A stretch of 64,000 bases of DNA. It comes from Azorinus chamasolen. Lineage: Eukaryota > Mollusca > Bivalvia > Cardiida > Solecurtidae. Where the stretch lies: assembly GCA_963576725.1 (NCBI GenBank), contig OY755241.1:25022449-25086448 (forward strand). Direction: 5' to 3'. Below are positions 1 through 10,209 of the stretch, in pieces (position 1 is the stretch's first letter; every line of letters starts with the position of its first letter). The translations under genes were made by a program, and so were the position numbers. The notes under the pieces were generated by a model. It saw nothing but the letters and a program-made list of their open reading frames with translations. It searched no databases and was not told the DNA's origin.

Positions 1-63
1 ATCCTTTCACCTGATGGGTATTCACGTGAATTATAATAACATCTTGCTACTTATTAGCTGAAT

Positions 64-272
64 AACCCTTCATATTCATGAATACAATAGTTATAATTAA
101 AAATGGAATGTGGAACATTGTAGCCATTTCAGAAAATAAAGAAGCATATCTACTAAATTCCATTAGCAAACAGAGCAGGCCCTGATCAGACGGCTCCTAT
201 AGGAGCCGTCTGATCTGGGACTTCTCTGTTTGCAAATGCGTGAAAACACGTTTATATGAAGGAAAGGGTTAA
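64..272 (-). mobile_element. PB-A1 MITE
   Basis: TTAA-type MITE read in reverse. It ends in AAAGGGTTAA at 263-272 and carries a 68-bp near-perfect hairpin at 166-234 centred on GGCTCCTATAGGAGCC. The left terminus is worn (TAACCCTTC). Confidence 0.8.
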
Positions 273-284
273 GAAATCAATATC

Positions 285-425
285 AACAGAGAAGTTTTGG
301 CCTTGCCAGAATTTGTCAATTCAGATGTATATAATTCCATCAGCAAAGCAAGACCTGATTCAAGCCCTACAAAGACAGTCTAATACGGATCTACTCTGTT
401 TGTTAAAATCGTCTTTATGAGGTAT
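285..425 (-). mobile_element. Degenerate PB-A MITE
   Basis: The AATTCCATCAGCAAA..CTACTCTGTTTG scaffold of PB-A is recognisable, but the central palindrome has decayed. Confidence 0.5.
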
Positions 426-605
426 TAGGCCATAGTGACACAACTGGAAATAAGTGACGTATGTCGGCCTTATAGGTGATCCCATGGTTTTAAGTTTTGC
501 TAGTTTTTATTTCACGTGTAAGTATTTTACCCGTGTACAATGTTAACTTTAGCAACAGGAGATAGCTTGTACTAACTTCAAAGTCGTTCTTTGAAAGTGT
601 CAACG

Positions 606-872
606 TTAATACCTATGCCTTGCAACAGAGTAGACCCAGATCAAACAGCTCCTGTAGGAACCGTCTGAACAGTGTCTGCTCTGTTTGCTTATAGCATGAT
701 AAAAATCTGATTTAAATACATGTAGATGTATATAAAACATATACATGTGATTCTACAGTTTCTGCCAGGGTAATAAAATCCTTTGTTCATTTTCCATTTT
801 AAAACCATTCAGCTAATGATTATTCATGATGTCATGATGTCTTACATGAATATTCATTAGATGATGTGTTAA
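606..872 (+). mobile_element. PB-A2 MITE
   Basis: Flanked by TTAA at 606-609 and 869-872. It has an AACAGAGTAGACCC..GTCTGCTCTGTTTGC hairpin and the ATGAATATTCAT right end of subtype A2. The core palindrome is partly mutated. Confidence 0.7.
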
Positions 873-891
873 ATGTCAACTATTAAAACTA

Positions 892-1095
892 CAGTAAAAC
901 CTCTCTATAACGGCCACTAAATTGTGTTAATTAGTTGGTATTTAGGGCAGGTGGCTGCTTAAAGCAAGGTGAAAGTAAAACAGAACGCTCCTATAGGAGC
1001 GTTCTGTTTTACTTTCATCTTGTTTTAAGCAGCCATCTGCCGTTAACACAAAATAATTGATGTAATTTAGTGGTCGTTGTAGAGAGGTTTTACTG
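892..1095. mobile_element. PG-1 pogo-like palindromic MITE
   Basis: A nearly full-length palindrome of 204 bp bounded by TA on both sides. The terminal repeats begin CAGTAAAACCTCTCTATAAC, as in pogo/Tigger elements (Tc1/mariner superfamily, TA target). The centre is AGAACGCTCCTATAGGAGCG and the arms match over most of the length. Confidence 0.85.
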
Positions 1096-1387
1096 TACTA
1101 CAATTCTGTCGTATTGGTTTTATCTTTCTATAAAAGTAGATATAGATATCCATCTATTAGTTTATGTAACTCCGTGAATAGGCCTAATGCAGGTTAGCAT
1201 TTTGTTTTATTTAATTATCAAAGTGTTAATCAAAACGGCTGTTTGTTATTCACTTTTCTCACCAAAAATCTGAATCACGATGATTTTTCTCAACATAAAT
1301 TCTTTACCTTAATCGATAACCTTTTAGCAGTTTTCCACCTCATGCAACTCTGTTCATATTTAGCATGATTCATACGAATTAGTGATC

Positions 1388-1459
1388 GGCTGTGTAAACA
1401 GTTTGGATCCTGATGAGATACCGAGTAACTCGGCCTCTTATGGGGCTCTAAACTGTGTG
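1388..1459. mobile_element. Degenerate PB-C hairpin core
   Basis: AACAGTTTGGATCCTGATGA followed by CCGAGTAACTCGG and a mutated complementary arm. The outer termini are not recognisable. Confidence 0.55.
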
Positions 1460-1559
1460 TCAACTTGATTTTTTCTCATTTTATACAGAATCTGAAAATA
1501 CGTTATCTTTTCAAAAGAAGGTGAATGAAAATTTGTGCAAACAAACTTTTACCCAGCAA

Positions 1560-2690
1560 ACTAAATGTTAGAGCAGGAGCGGATCGATTTTACAAAAAGC
1601 CTCGACGGGCCTAGCTCCATAAAACACACTCGCTAATTGATTTACTGTGTTCTCGCAGTGCGAGTTACGGAAACACGCTTAACTTTATTTTCTCCACAAT
1701 GCCGCTTAATTGATTAATAAATTGATATATGTGTTCGTTTCCCGGCCTCGTGGATAATTCTTTTCCTCCGTAATGCCTTGAAATAAAGCAAAAATAACTA
1801 TTCTCCGTTGAGTTTACAGGAATTTGTCGCAAAGTGCGCTGCACAAACACAAAGCCCCCGACCTCCTGATCCGCGCAACTTCTTTGAATCAGCAAACGCA
1901 CGTGGACCTCTTGCTGTGTTTACAGGCTAAAATGCACGGCGGTTGCTGTGACAATGGTAATTTAGAGTCTAGATTGCGTTAGGGGCGAGGAGACAGTTTC
2001 CATTGTCTATGTACCCAAGTCTAAAGACTCCGGTATTGTCCTACATTAACGATCACGTGACATGCTATGCATCCGGGTCTTCAAGCGTTTGTTTTTTTGA
2101 CAGGCTTAACTGCAACAGTAAAAGAAACTTTAATCAAGCTGTGGAGATTTAGTGAAATCTGAAAATCGGTTTTGATTATTGATGGGAAGTGTGTGTTTTA
2201 ATACCCTTTGATATACGATCGATTTCTCAATCTTCTTTCGTAAAAATGACAACTTTCACTTGCGAACTTTTGAAAACTTTCTTGGAATATCACACGCACC
2301 GGATATGACGTCACAGCTTCAAACAAATTTGTTGCCTCATAATATCGGACTTAAATTGCGAACAAATTAATAGCTTTATAATTGGGGAAGTATGTTCCTT
2401 AGAAATTCAGCATGATCGTTAAAAGTTTCATTGGAAATTCGTGCTTAGAAGCGTACAGGCAGAGATCAGAGTAACATATTGCCTTCAATATTACAACAGT
2501 GTCACTAATTGAAACAAAGACGTCACAAGTCGATCATGAAACGGCTCTATGAGATATACAACACGGTGACACTTTAACCATGTACTTGATGAATATTCGT
2601 ATAAAAATAATTACTTTATTAATAATTATTAGCTGATTTCTTTATAATGACATGAAAAAGAGCATTTTTTTGCGATGAAAGAAACTGCAG
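1560..2690. other. Repeat-poor island, no gene found
   Basis: About 1.1 kb without a recognisable MITE. The first 500 bases have more balanced composition than the surroundings and contain clustered homeodomain-type ATTA/TAAT words (for example TTAATTGATTAATAAATTGA near 1706). The 78-codon open frame here on the minus strand resembles no known protein. It could be a conserved noncoding or regulatory element of the flanking gene. The 2100-2690 part is AT-rich with nothing notable. Confidence 0.3.
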
Positions 2691-2701
2691 AATCGGTTGT
2701 A

Positions 2702-2885
2702 CAGTAGAACCTGTCTTAAGCGGCAATCAAGAGAGATCTAATTATAGGTCTGTAAGTAAGTGGTAGCTTGATGCAGGTAAAAAGTAATGCAGAAAGCTCA
2801 TATAGGAGTTATCTGCATTACTTTCGCCATGTATTATAAGCACCCACTGCTTTTTAAGACTACTGTGTTCAATTAATATATTGCC
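2702..2885. mobile_element. PG-2 MITE, right end missing
   Basis: Starts CAGTAGAACCTGTCTTAAGC after TA. It contains the GCAGAAAGCTC..GAGTTATCTGC core and then breaks off just before a PB-B insertion. Confidence 0.7.
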
Positions 2886-2887
2886 AT

Positions 2888-3116
2888 TTAACACATTCCC
2901 TCATATTGACGCCTTTTGAAGCCTCTTTAAATGCCCCCTTTTTAAACCAGTGATAAATAGAGCATTTGCTCATTAGGAGCAAATGCTCTATTTATCACAA
3001 TGGTGTCTAAACTACACAATTCAAAATTTTCCTTTTCTCTAGTAAATGCTCCTTTTCAGTAGATTTATTCAAAGTGTTTGGGTCTAAAATAGCCTATGGT
3101 TTAAGTAATGGGTTAA
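2888..3116 (+). mobile_element. PB-B MITE
   Basis: 229 bp with TTAA at both ends. The hairpin GTGATAAATAGAGCATTTGC..GCAAATGCTCTATTTATCAC has a short ATTAGG centre. The right half carries the family's CTAGTAAATGCTCCTTTTC tract. Confidence 0.8.
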
Positions 3117-3473
3117 GACAGTTTCAACTGTAAATCTAAACAGACCCATGAATTCAAGCGATCTTTTACGTGGACCGTAGGCAAACAGTGTAAACCCATA
3201 CGGTTCTCGTAGGAGTGAATGAACAATCTAGGGTTACACTATTTGTTTTACCAATCAATGTCAAATGTTCAACTAGCATGTATTTCCTATGTCAAATGTT
3301 CAACTGGTACGAATTTCCTTTGCAAGAACCTCTCACGTGAAATATGGATAAGTGCCACATTTCCTTTTGGGTGAGTTAACGTTTAATAATATGGAGGTTC
3401 AGCATGAGAAGTAAGAGATTGGGGAAGATCAGTAAGTCTTTTATATAAGTCTTTATAAGTGTTATACTTTCTG

Positions 3474-3690
3474 ATCCTTCGAGATCATGAATTTCAGTAC
3501 TTCTTGTTCTGAAAATTGAATACCGCTTAAGCCGGTGCTAGGGGGCGTGAGCAGTGTTGCACTTTCAATTACTGCTCATGAACAGACTCAATAAAACTGA
3601 GTCTGCAATTTTCTCTTTTTGTGTTGCAATTTTTGCTTTCGGGGGATCACCACCCTTCAGAATTTGTATAAATAATGGAAGTTCTCACGC
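3474..3690 (+). repeat. R1 dispersed repeat, uninterrupted copy
   Basis: Matches 49909-50335 (TACCGCTTAAGCCGGTGCTA, TGCTCATGAACAGACTCA) except that the other copy contains a PB-D MITE. It includes a small CAGACTCAATAAAACTGAGTCTG hairpin-like tract, split here as CAGACTC and GAGTCTG arms. Element class unknown; possibly a SINE. Confidence 0.6.
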
Positions 3691-4097
3691 AGCGGTGAAA
3701 GAATTATGCATTTTATGGCTCTGGAAAATATTATTGAAGGCAAATAGTTCTAATAGTTCTCAATATATTTGTAATTATTCGATTCGAAACAATAACTGAA
3801 CTTCAAGTTTACCCTGCTCATCCTAATAAACATCTATATGAAGTTTTACGAATCTATGTCTATTGTTATTGGAGAAGTGTGCATCAATATTTTCGGGGCA
3901 GGCGGATATATGGAAGTACGGAATGCTGTACATATGGAAGAACGGATGCAAGGACAGCACCTGTCTGCGTAGAAAGAGTACCTAAAAGGGATACTAGTGT
4001 TTATTCTCCACCCCACATCCATGATAGATTACGTGGTATATACATATACGCATTTTAACGCTATGCAGAGTAGACCCAAATCAGAGGACTGCTGTTG

Positions 4098-4246
4098 GAG
4101 GTGGTTGCTAAATGCAGGACAAAAGTAATGCAGAAAGTTCCCCTAGGAGCTTTCTGTGTTACTTTTGTCCTGCATTAAGCTACCAACTGCCTCTGCCACC
4201 CAGAATTATGCCACCTTTCGGTGGTCGTATTAGAGGGGATTTACTG
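4098..4246. mobile_element. PG-2 MITE fused to a PB-A remnant
   Basis: Core AATGCAGAAAGTTCC..GGAGCTTTCTGTGTT, and a right end GTGGTCGTATTAGAGGGGAT then TTACTG and TA. The left end is replaced by a PB-A-like AGAGTAGACCCAAATCAG stretch starting near 4066. Confidence 0.6.
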
Positions 4247-4644
4247 TACATTATTTCTAACATGGATACTCACAGAGGAAAGATTAAATCGACATCTCTA
4301 TGTTATAGAACTGTCATTAAACAAATATTTCCCCTTGCAGAAGTGGGAAGGTGTAAATGTTATTTTGGCTCCTAAGTTGACCACAGCAGCAATGCAAATT
4401 TCTTGGCAAATAACCTAAATAGAATTCAGCCATAACTGTTAAAATCTCTGAACGCGGGAAATGGGTGTAATGTCATTTGCAGACAGTGTAGACTAAGAAC
4501 AGAGAGCTGATCAAGTTTACCCTGTCCTTCCACACACATTAAACATTACCACATTGAATGGGCTCTGTAATTAAACATTAAAGGGCCATTCCATTTGGAA
4601 TTTACACCTTTCAGAGGGTTAACATAGTACTTCATATACATACA

Positions 4645-4889
4645 TGTATACTAAAATCGCGATTATTCGAACAGTGAAATACGTATCATTATCGATTATT
4701 CGAACACTAAAATACGTATCATTATCGATCTTTAAGACAGGTGGCAGCTTAATGCAGGGTGAAAGTCATGCAGAAAGCTCCTCTATGAGCTTTCTGCATG
4801 GCTTTCACCCTGCAATAAGCAGCCACCTGCCTAGAACGGTCTAAATTCTTCTTTATTCAAATTTCGTATAATCGAGGCTTGACTGTGTA
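4645..4889. mobile_element. PG-3 MITE with duplicated left end
   Basis: Core GTCATGCAGAAAGCTCC..GAGCTTTCTGCATG with GGTGGCAGCTTAATGCAGGG arms. The left side holds two copies of a 32-bp ATTATTCGAACA..ACGTATCATT unit. The right end reads GGCTTGACTGTGTA. Confidence 0.65.
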
Positions 4890-4931
4890 GCAAATATAAC
4901 GGCACTTAAACAGTAAACAAAGTAGTGTCTG

Positions 4932-5136
4932 CATTAGAACCTGTCCTGAGCGGCCATTCATTTATTGAATATATTAGCCTTAAAATGCAGGTGGTCGCTT
5001 AATACAGGACAAAGGCAATGCAGAAAGCTCCTATAGGAGTTGTCTGAATTACATTTGACCTGAATTAAGCAACCACGTGTCTTACACACCCATAATTAGA
5101 CATCTCTTTGATGTTCGCTTAAGAATGGTTCTGCTG
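4932..5136. mobile_element. PG-2 MITE
   Basis: Full-length copy of about 205 bp. It starts as a mutated CATTAGAACCTGTCC, has an AAGCTCCTATAGGAG centre, and ends GGTTCTGCTG before TA. Confidence 0.75.
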
Positions 5137-5157
5137 TATAGCATATCAACTTTATTA

Positions 5158-5574
5158 CAGTAAAATCTGTCTACAAAGACCAGCCAAAACATTTTACAAT
5201 ATGTGGTAGCTGAATGCAGGTGAACAGTAATGCAGAAAACTCCTTTAGGAGCTTTCTGTATTTATTCCTCCAGCCCTCATATAAACGTATTTTCACTCAT
5301 TTGCAAACAGAGTAGTCCCAGATCAGATAACTCCTATAGGAGCCGTCTCATTAGGGTCTACTCTGTTTGCTAATGGAATTTGATAGATCGGTTTCTTTGC
5401 TTTTTAAATTGGCTACAATGCTGCACCTTCCATATTTCATCATAGACATTTTATCCATGAATATTCAGTAGGTATTGAAATTTGTAATAAACAGGGAAAG
5501 GGTTAATTAAACAACCACCTGTTCTGATAGACCCCTATGTGTATTCGTTATGTAGTCGTTACAGACAGGTTCTA
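5158..5574. mobile_element. PG-2 MITE split by a PB-A1 insertion
   Basis: The left half (5158-5273) runs from CAGTAAAATCTGTC to the middle of the right arm. The right half (from about 5503) resumes at TTAAACAACCACCTG and ends ACAGACAGGTTCTA. The inserted PB-A1 sits at the TTAA that intact copies have in GCATTAAGCAACC. Confidence 0.75.
5274..5506 (+). mobile_element. PB-A1 MITE nested in PG-2
   Basis: Begins CCCTCATATAAACG (the first bases are worn) and ends GGGAAAGGGTTAA. The hairpin is centred on AACTCCTATAGGAGCC. Confidence 0.8.
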
Positions 5575-5608
5575 ATATATATATCACACTACTACTTTCT
5601 TGTTTCAT

Positions 5609-5820
5609 TTAACCCATTCCCTTATGGACTATTTTAAGACCCGACCTCTTTGAATAAATTTACCGAAAAGGAACATTTACTTGCCAAATGGATATTTTTA
5701 AGAATTGTGTAGTTATTAAGCCATTGTAATAAATAGAGCATTTGCTCAATAGGAGCAAATGTTCTATTGATCACAAAGGTTTGAAAAAGCGACCTTTACA
5801 GAAGTGCCAAAAGGCGTTAA
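5609..5820 (-). mobile_element. PB-B MITE, 3' end truncated
   Basis: TTAACCCATTCCC start, then the reversed family sequence (CTTTGAATAAATTTACCGAA) and the AGAGCATTTGCTC..GAGCAAATGTTCT hairpin. It stops at AAGGCGTTAA without the usual end. Confidence 0.7.
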
Positions 5821-6331
5821 AATCCGCATCTAAAACGAATAAGCATATGTTTATCAGTATGCCACTGACACCCAGATAGAGAGACGGTGAGTAAAAGAGA
5901 AAGTGAGTGAAAGAGATTGAGGAAGGGATGTAAACAGAGAAAAAGAAATATATCGTGTGCTAGAAATAGCTTAAAGCTCAGAGAATTAATATTTTCAATC
6001 GCAGAGAATGACTGCCGTTATCCAATATCGCCATATCTTTAAACAGCTATGAGGCCGCTCTCAATTACTGTAGAGACCGCCCACTATCACGAATGTGCGC
6101 TATTGGTCTACGCCAGCGTACCACGTGACACCAATAAGCGAATAAGGCTGCAAAGCTATTTCAACTTATCGGTATGGACTTCAGTTAGTTTCGCATTCTT
6201 TTCTATCTCGAGCTATATAAAAATAATGAAAGCGGGTTGTATCAATACATTGTATATGTAACCCCATCTTCCTGTAAAACATGTGTAAAAATAACTGGTA
6301 ATAACATAACTTCCTGGTACTGCATTTGTTG
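5821..6331. other. Mostly unique sequence, no gene found
   Basis: Purine-rich at 5870-5960. A balanced-composition block at 6040-6250 includes CTATATAAAAA but shows no convincing exon; the 70-codon open frame there resembles nothing known. Confidence 0.25.
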
Positions 6332-6560
6332 TTAACTCTTTCCCTGTTCTATGTTTATCAAATTTCAATACCTACTTGAATGTTGATAGACAAAATAGTT
6401 ATAATGAAATATCGTAGGTGGAACACTGTACCCATTTTAGAAACTAAAGAAACAGATCTTTCAAATTCCATAAGCAAACAGAGCAGACCCTGATCTGAGA
6501 AAATCTGGGTCTACTCTGTTTGCAAATGCGTGAAAACACGCTTATATGAAGGAAAAGGTA
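6332..6560 (-). mobile_element. PB-A1 MITE with shortened core
   Basis: TTAACTCTTTCCCTGTTCTA start. The hairpin arms AACAGAGCAGACCCTGATCT..AATCTGGGTCTACTCTGTTT are joined without the GACGGCTCC core. Confidence 0.75.
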
Positions 6561-6800
6561 GATATGCGTTTTCACATATCAAAACAGTAGACACAGATCA
6601 GGTAGCTTCTGTAGGAAATAATATAGACTTGATTCAACAGTTTCTGCCGATGTAAAAAACGGTGTCACTTATAAACATTCGGCTAATGAATTTTCATGAG
6701 GCATTATTTCTTACAAAATTAAATGGACCTATTTATCACAATGGTTTCAGAAAGGGACTTTTACAGCGGCGTCAAAGGGCGTCAATATGAGGGATTGGTT
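6561..6800 (+). mobile_element. PB-A2 fragment followed by a PB-B end fragment
   Basis: 6561-6720 has the A2 right part (CAACAGTTTCTGCC, TTTTCATGAGGCATTATTTC). 6723-6800 is a PB-B arm from CTATTTATCACAATGG to the GGTTTAA end. Confidence 0.5.
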
Positions 6801-7046
6801 TAAACATTTGAGCGATCGTTTCAAAGGGATTTCTAACTCTCTACTTAATATAGACACAAACAGAGTAGACCAAGATCAGACAGTTCCTGTATGGGCTTTC
6901 TGAACAGAATATGTTCTGTGTACGTATCCATGTACTAAATGCATAGTCATGTAAGAAATAATGTACGATGAATATTTATTTACTCAATATTTACAACGAC
7001 ATGTGAATAAAGTCAATATTTGCCCATGACACAAACTGTATGATCA

Positions 7047-7224
7047 GGGTCCATGCTTATAAAACTTTTAGTTGAGTCTGAGAACGTTCTCAAGCATTTG
7101 ATTGGTCAGATTTGAGCCTTTGGCTCAAATCTGACCAATCAAAAGCTTGAGAACTCAAATCTGACCAATCAAAAGCCTGAGAACGAAACTCAGACTCAAC
7201 TAAAAGCTTTATAAGCATGGACCC
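7047..7224 (+). mobile_element. FB-1 foldback element
   Basis: About 178 bp with GGGTCCATGCTTATAAA at one end and its complement at the other, and an inner ATTTGAGCCTTTGGCTCAAA turn. The right arm has the CTGACCAATCAAAAGC segment twice, the left arm once. Other copies: 46446, 50623 and 60737. Confidence 0.85.
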
Positions 7225-7369
7225 AGATCTATATTATACTAAAAGAAAACAGAGCAGACTCTGGTAGGAGTCTCTCATCTGGGTCTACAATATGTGCAAA
7301 TGCGTTAAAAGACGAATTTGTGCAGTAGATGGTTCAGGAACCATTTGCAATGGCAACAGATTTCCTTAT

Positions 7370-7598
7370 TTAACACATTCCCTCATATTGATGACTTTTA
7401 GCGATTTTGAAAAAAAGTCACCTTTTGAAACCATTGCGATACACAGAGCATTTGCTCCATATGAGCAAATGCTTTATTTATCACAATGGTTTCAAAACTA
7501 CACAGTTCTAAAAAATCATTTTCTCTAGTATCTGCTCCTTTTCGGTAGACTTATTCAAAGAGACTGTGTCTAAAAATAGTCTATGGGAAATGGGTTGA
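7370..7598 (+). mobile_element. PB-B MITE
   Basis: TTAACACATTCCCTCATATT start and ATGGGTTGA end, with the TTTGCTCCATATGAGCAAAT centre. Full length, about 229 bp. Confidence 0.8.
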
Positions 7599-7799
7599 TA
7601 CATTTAATACAAGAATTAAATCACTTAATATTCATAATGAACAAAGCTTTTCATGATTATTCATGAAAAATTAATAGATAGTACAGGTACGTTCAATTGT
7701 CAGTTAAATTGAACGAGTTAAGGGAATTTTGGATTAAGATGACAAAATTTAAGACATCACTTTCTTGCACAATCACTGTCTGAAATAAATGGTCATTTC

Positions 7800-8170
7800 A
7801 GAAAGTTTATCTCAAGTGCGTCCCGTGATAAACACACGTTTGTGAGAACTGACACCGCCACACTGTCATTTATTTGAAATTCCCGTCAAATAGCGGCCCA
7901 AATAACAAGCGAGATACACGAAGGAGTCTCGAGAGTTGCCTGGTTTTCGGGAGTTTATCTACCCTATATGTAATGTCACCGTTACGTAAACGCTTCTGTC
8001 CGGGACCCATCGGTAAACAGACAAGATACTGGGCTCTGATTTATGACGGGTACCTATCAGGGTAGCGGGCTCCCCTTGTTTACCCGAGCCCCGCTTATCC
8101 CCAGGCCCGTGTTTGCAATGCCAATGACACCCGATATTAGCGTTTAATAACCTCCTATGACACACCATTG
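7800..8170. other. Repeat-poor, GC-balanced island
   Basis: No MITE or tandem repeat recognised. Open frames of 63 and 69 codons overlap on opposite strands and resemble no known family. GC is visibly higher than in the flanks (for example CGGGCTCCCCTTGTTTACCC near 8066). Candidate conserved noncoding element. Confidence 0.3.
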
Positions 8171-8175
8171 TTAAA

Positions 8176-8646
8176 TTAAATATCTGAGGAACAAAATAGA
8201 TATGCGTACAGAATTATGATTAGAAGATTCCCCCATCGAATTTGAGTATATTATGAAATCTTTGCACTGATTAACTGAAAATTTATCCATTTAACATATG
8301 AGCATTCATGTAAGCAATAATAATATCAGGAATGTTAATTAGCTGGAATTATATATTATATGGTGGCTCATGGACACATGAAATTCTAGTCACTGCAGAA
8401 ACTGCAGAATCAGCTCTATATTACATTCATAAGTAAACAGAGCAGACCCTGATCAGACTGCTCATACAGGAACCGTCTGATCAGAGTCTATGTTGTTTTC
8501 TAATGCGTGAAAATGCGCTTATATCAAGTAAAGAGTTAAATATCTGAGGAATAATATAGAAATGCGTACTGAATCGGGATTAGAAAATATTAATGTTCCT
8601 ATTAAGTTGAGTATACTATGAAGTATTTTTACTGATTAATTGAGAA
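8176..8646 (+). repeat. Direct repeat of about 110 bp flanking a MITE
   Basis: TTAAATATCTGAGGAA..GCGTAC..GATTAG..GAGTATA at 8176-8283 recurs diverged at 8536-8646, on either side of the PB-A2 MITE at 8291-8539. Confidence 0.7.
8291..8539 (-). mobile_element. PB-A2 MITE
   Basis: TTAA at both ends, AGCATTCATGTAAG at the left end, and a hairpin with an ACTGCTCATACAGGAACCGT centre. Confidence 0.7.
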
Positions 8647-8660
8647 TTAGGAAACATACT

Positions 8661-9201
8661 CTAACCCTTTACTCCATAGATACGTCTTTTAACCCTTCTC
8701 TTGCTGAATTTTAAAATACATTCCTCCTTCTTTACCTATGCCCTGTTGTATAATTACATATATCTTAATTGTCTACAATTATTTCGCTGTGCAATCACTG
8801 CTGTGGAGTGCACTGGTTGCACAATCAATTTGTAAATAATGCAGACCCTGATGAGACGGCTCCTGCAGGAGCTGTCATATCTGGGTCTTCACTATTTACA
8901 GGTAGGTATATTGACGTGAACAGCAAGCGAAGGGTTAACGCCTTTACAAACAGAGTAGACTCAGATCAGACAGGAGCCATCTGGTCTGAGTCTACTCTGG
9001 TTGCTTACGTATTGATATAGACATGATTGTAAAGTCAGGGAAAGAGTTATGGAATACGAGTATGCTCGAAGATTTGATTCAACAATTCTGCCATGGCCAA
9101 AACTTCCGGTGTTCATATACCATTGTAAAAGTCAGCAAATGCATTTTCATGAAGAACGTGTAATTATTTAATGCATTAATATTCATCAGTGAAAGGGTTA
9201 A
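8661..9201 (+). mobile_element. PB-A2 MITE carrying a nested PB-D
   Basis: TAACCCTTTACTCCATAGAT start, interrupted at 8689-8938 by PB-D. It resumes at CGCCTTTACAAACAGAGTAG, has a shortened hairpin core, and ends AAAGGGTTAA at 9192-9201. An extra stretch of about 40 bp near 9040-9080 is not in other copies. Confidence 0.8.
8689..8938 (-). mobile_element. PB-D MITE nested in PB-A2
   Basis: 250 bp with TTAACCCTTCTCTTGCTG and CAAGCGAAGGGTTAA ends and the core GCTCCTGCAGGAGC. It sits in the outer element at what was TTTTAACGCC, so TTAA is duplicated on both sides. Confidence 0.85.
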
Positions 9202-9389
9202 TATTACAATGTTTTCCCAGTAAACTTTCTATAACTATATCACTGTTTATGTACACGTCAGCTGATAACCGTTATAACGATACATGTACATGTATTTTGT
9301 ATCCACTCCAATTGTTAAGAATGATAAATTATCGACACACATACATAACAAATATAATCCGTAAACATATATAATTAAATATATATAAT

Positions 9390-9600
9390 TCATTCACATA
9401 AAATTAACTATAATCCGTGCACAGATTGAATAAATACAATACGAAAACATATAAATTATTTTAAATACATGTATATAATACTCACATATGATAGAATAGT
9501 TAAAATACATACATGTATAAAATAAATTTGATCCACGTATTTATGAAATAAATATAATTCGCACATATTTTCGCTTCTAGTATAATCACAATATAACTGG
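9390..9600. repeat. AT-rich low-complexity tract
   Basis: Imperfectly repeated TATAATTCR and ACATGTATAAAATA words with no clear period and no coding potential. Confidence 0.4.
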
Positions 9601-9618
9601 CACATGTATTTTCAAAAA

Positions 9619-9757
9619 GCTTAAGCCCAGATCAGACACCGAGTAGCTTTAGCCCAGATCAGACACCGAGTAGCTTTAGCCCAGATCAGACACCGAGTAG
9701 CTTTAGCCCAGATCAGACACACCGAGTAGCTTTAGCCCAGATCAGACACCGAGTAAT
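9619..9757 (+). repeat. 27-bp tandem array derived from a PB-C arm
   Basis: Five copies of a 27-bp unit reading AGCTTTAGCCCAGATCAGAC then ACCGAGT; one copy has an extra AC. The last copy continues into GTAATGCGGTGTCG..TCAGGACC, the other arm of a PB-C hairpin. Confidence 0.85.
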
Positions 9758-9789
9758 GCGGTGTCGAATCAGGACCGAGCTGTATTTAC

Positions 9790-9905
9790 TTAACAATTAG
9801 CCAACAGAGCAGACCCTGATTAGACGCTCCTATAGGAGCCATCTGATCTGGGTCTACTCTGTTTGCAGATGCTTTATAACACGTTTATATGAAGGGACGG
9901 GTTAA
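9790..9905. mobile_element. PB-A1 MITE, internally deleted
   Basis: A 116-bp form with TTAA at each end that keeps the hairpin (centre GCTCCTATAGGAGC) and the ACACGTTTATATGAAGG end. Confidence 0.75.
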
Positions 9906-9974
9906 CAAATATATTATACATGTCTAAGAACCAATTGTAAAAGTTTAAAACTTCGAGCTGTCGATTTGGTCATA

Positions 9975-10204
9975 TAAACCGATTTCCTCATATTGAAGAC
10001 TTTTGACGACTCTGTAAAAGTCACTTTTTGAAACCATTGTGATAAATAGAGCATTTGCTCCTATAGTAGCAAATGCTCTTTTTATCACAATGGTTTCAAA
10101 CTACAAAATTCTAAAATGTTTCCATTTCTCTAGTTAATGCCCCTTTTCGGTAGATTTATTCAAAGAGGTTCGATCTAAAAATAGCCTATAAGGGAATGGG
10201 TTAA
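9975..10204 (+). mobile_element. PB-B MITE
   Basis: Full-length copy ending GGGAATGGGTTAA. The hairpin centre is TTTGCTCCTATAGTAGCAAA, one base off perfect symmetry. The left TTAA has mutated. Confidence 0.8.
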
Positions 10205-10209
10205 GCCTT

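Noticed and set aside
3240..3325. Two copies of ATGTCAAATGTTCAACT
   Set aside because: A short local duplication without further structure; not enough to call an element.
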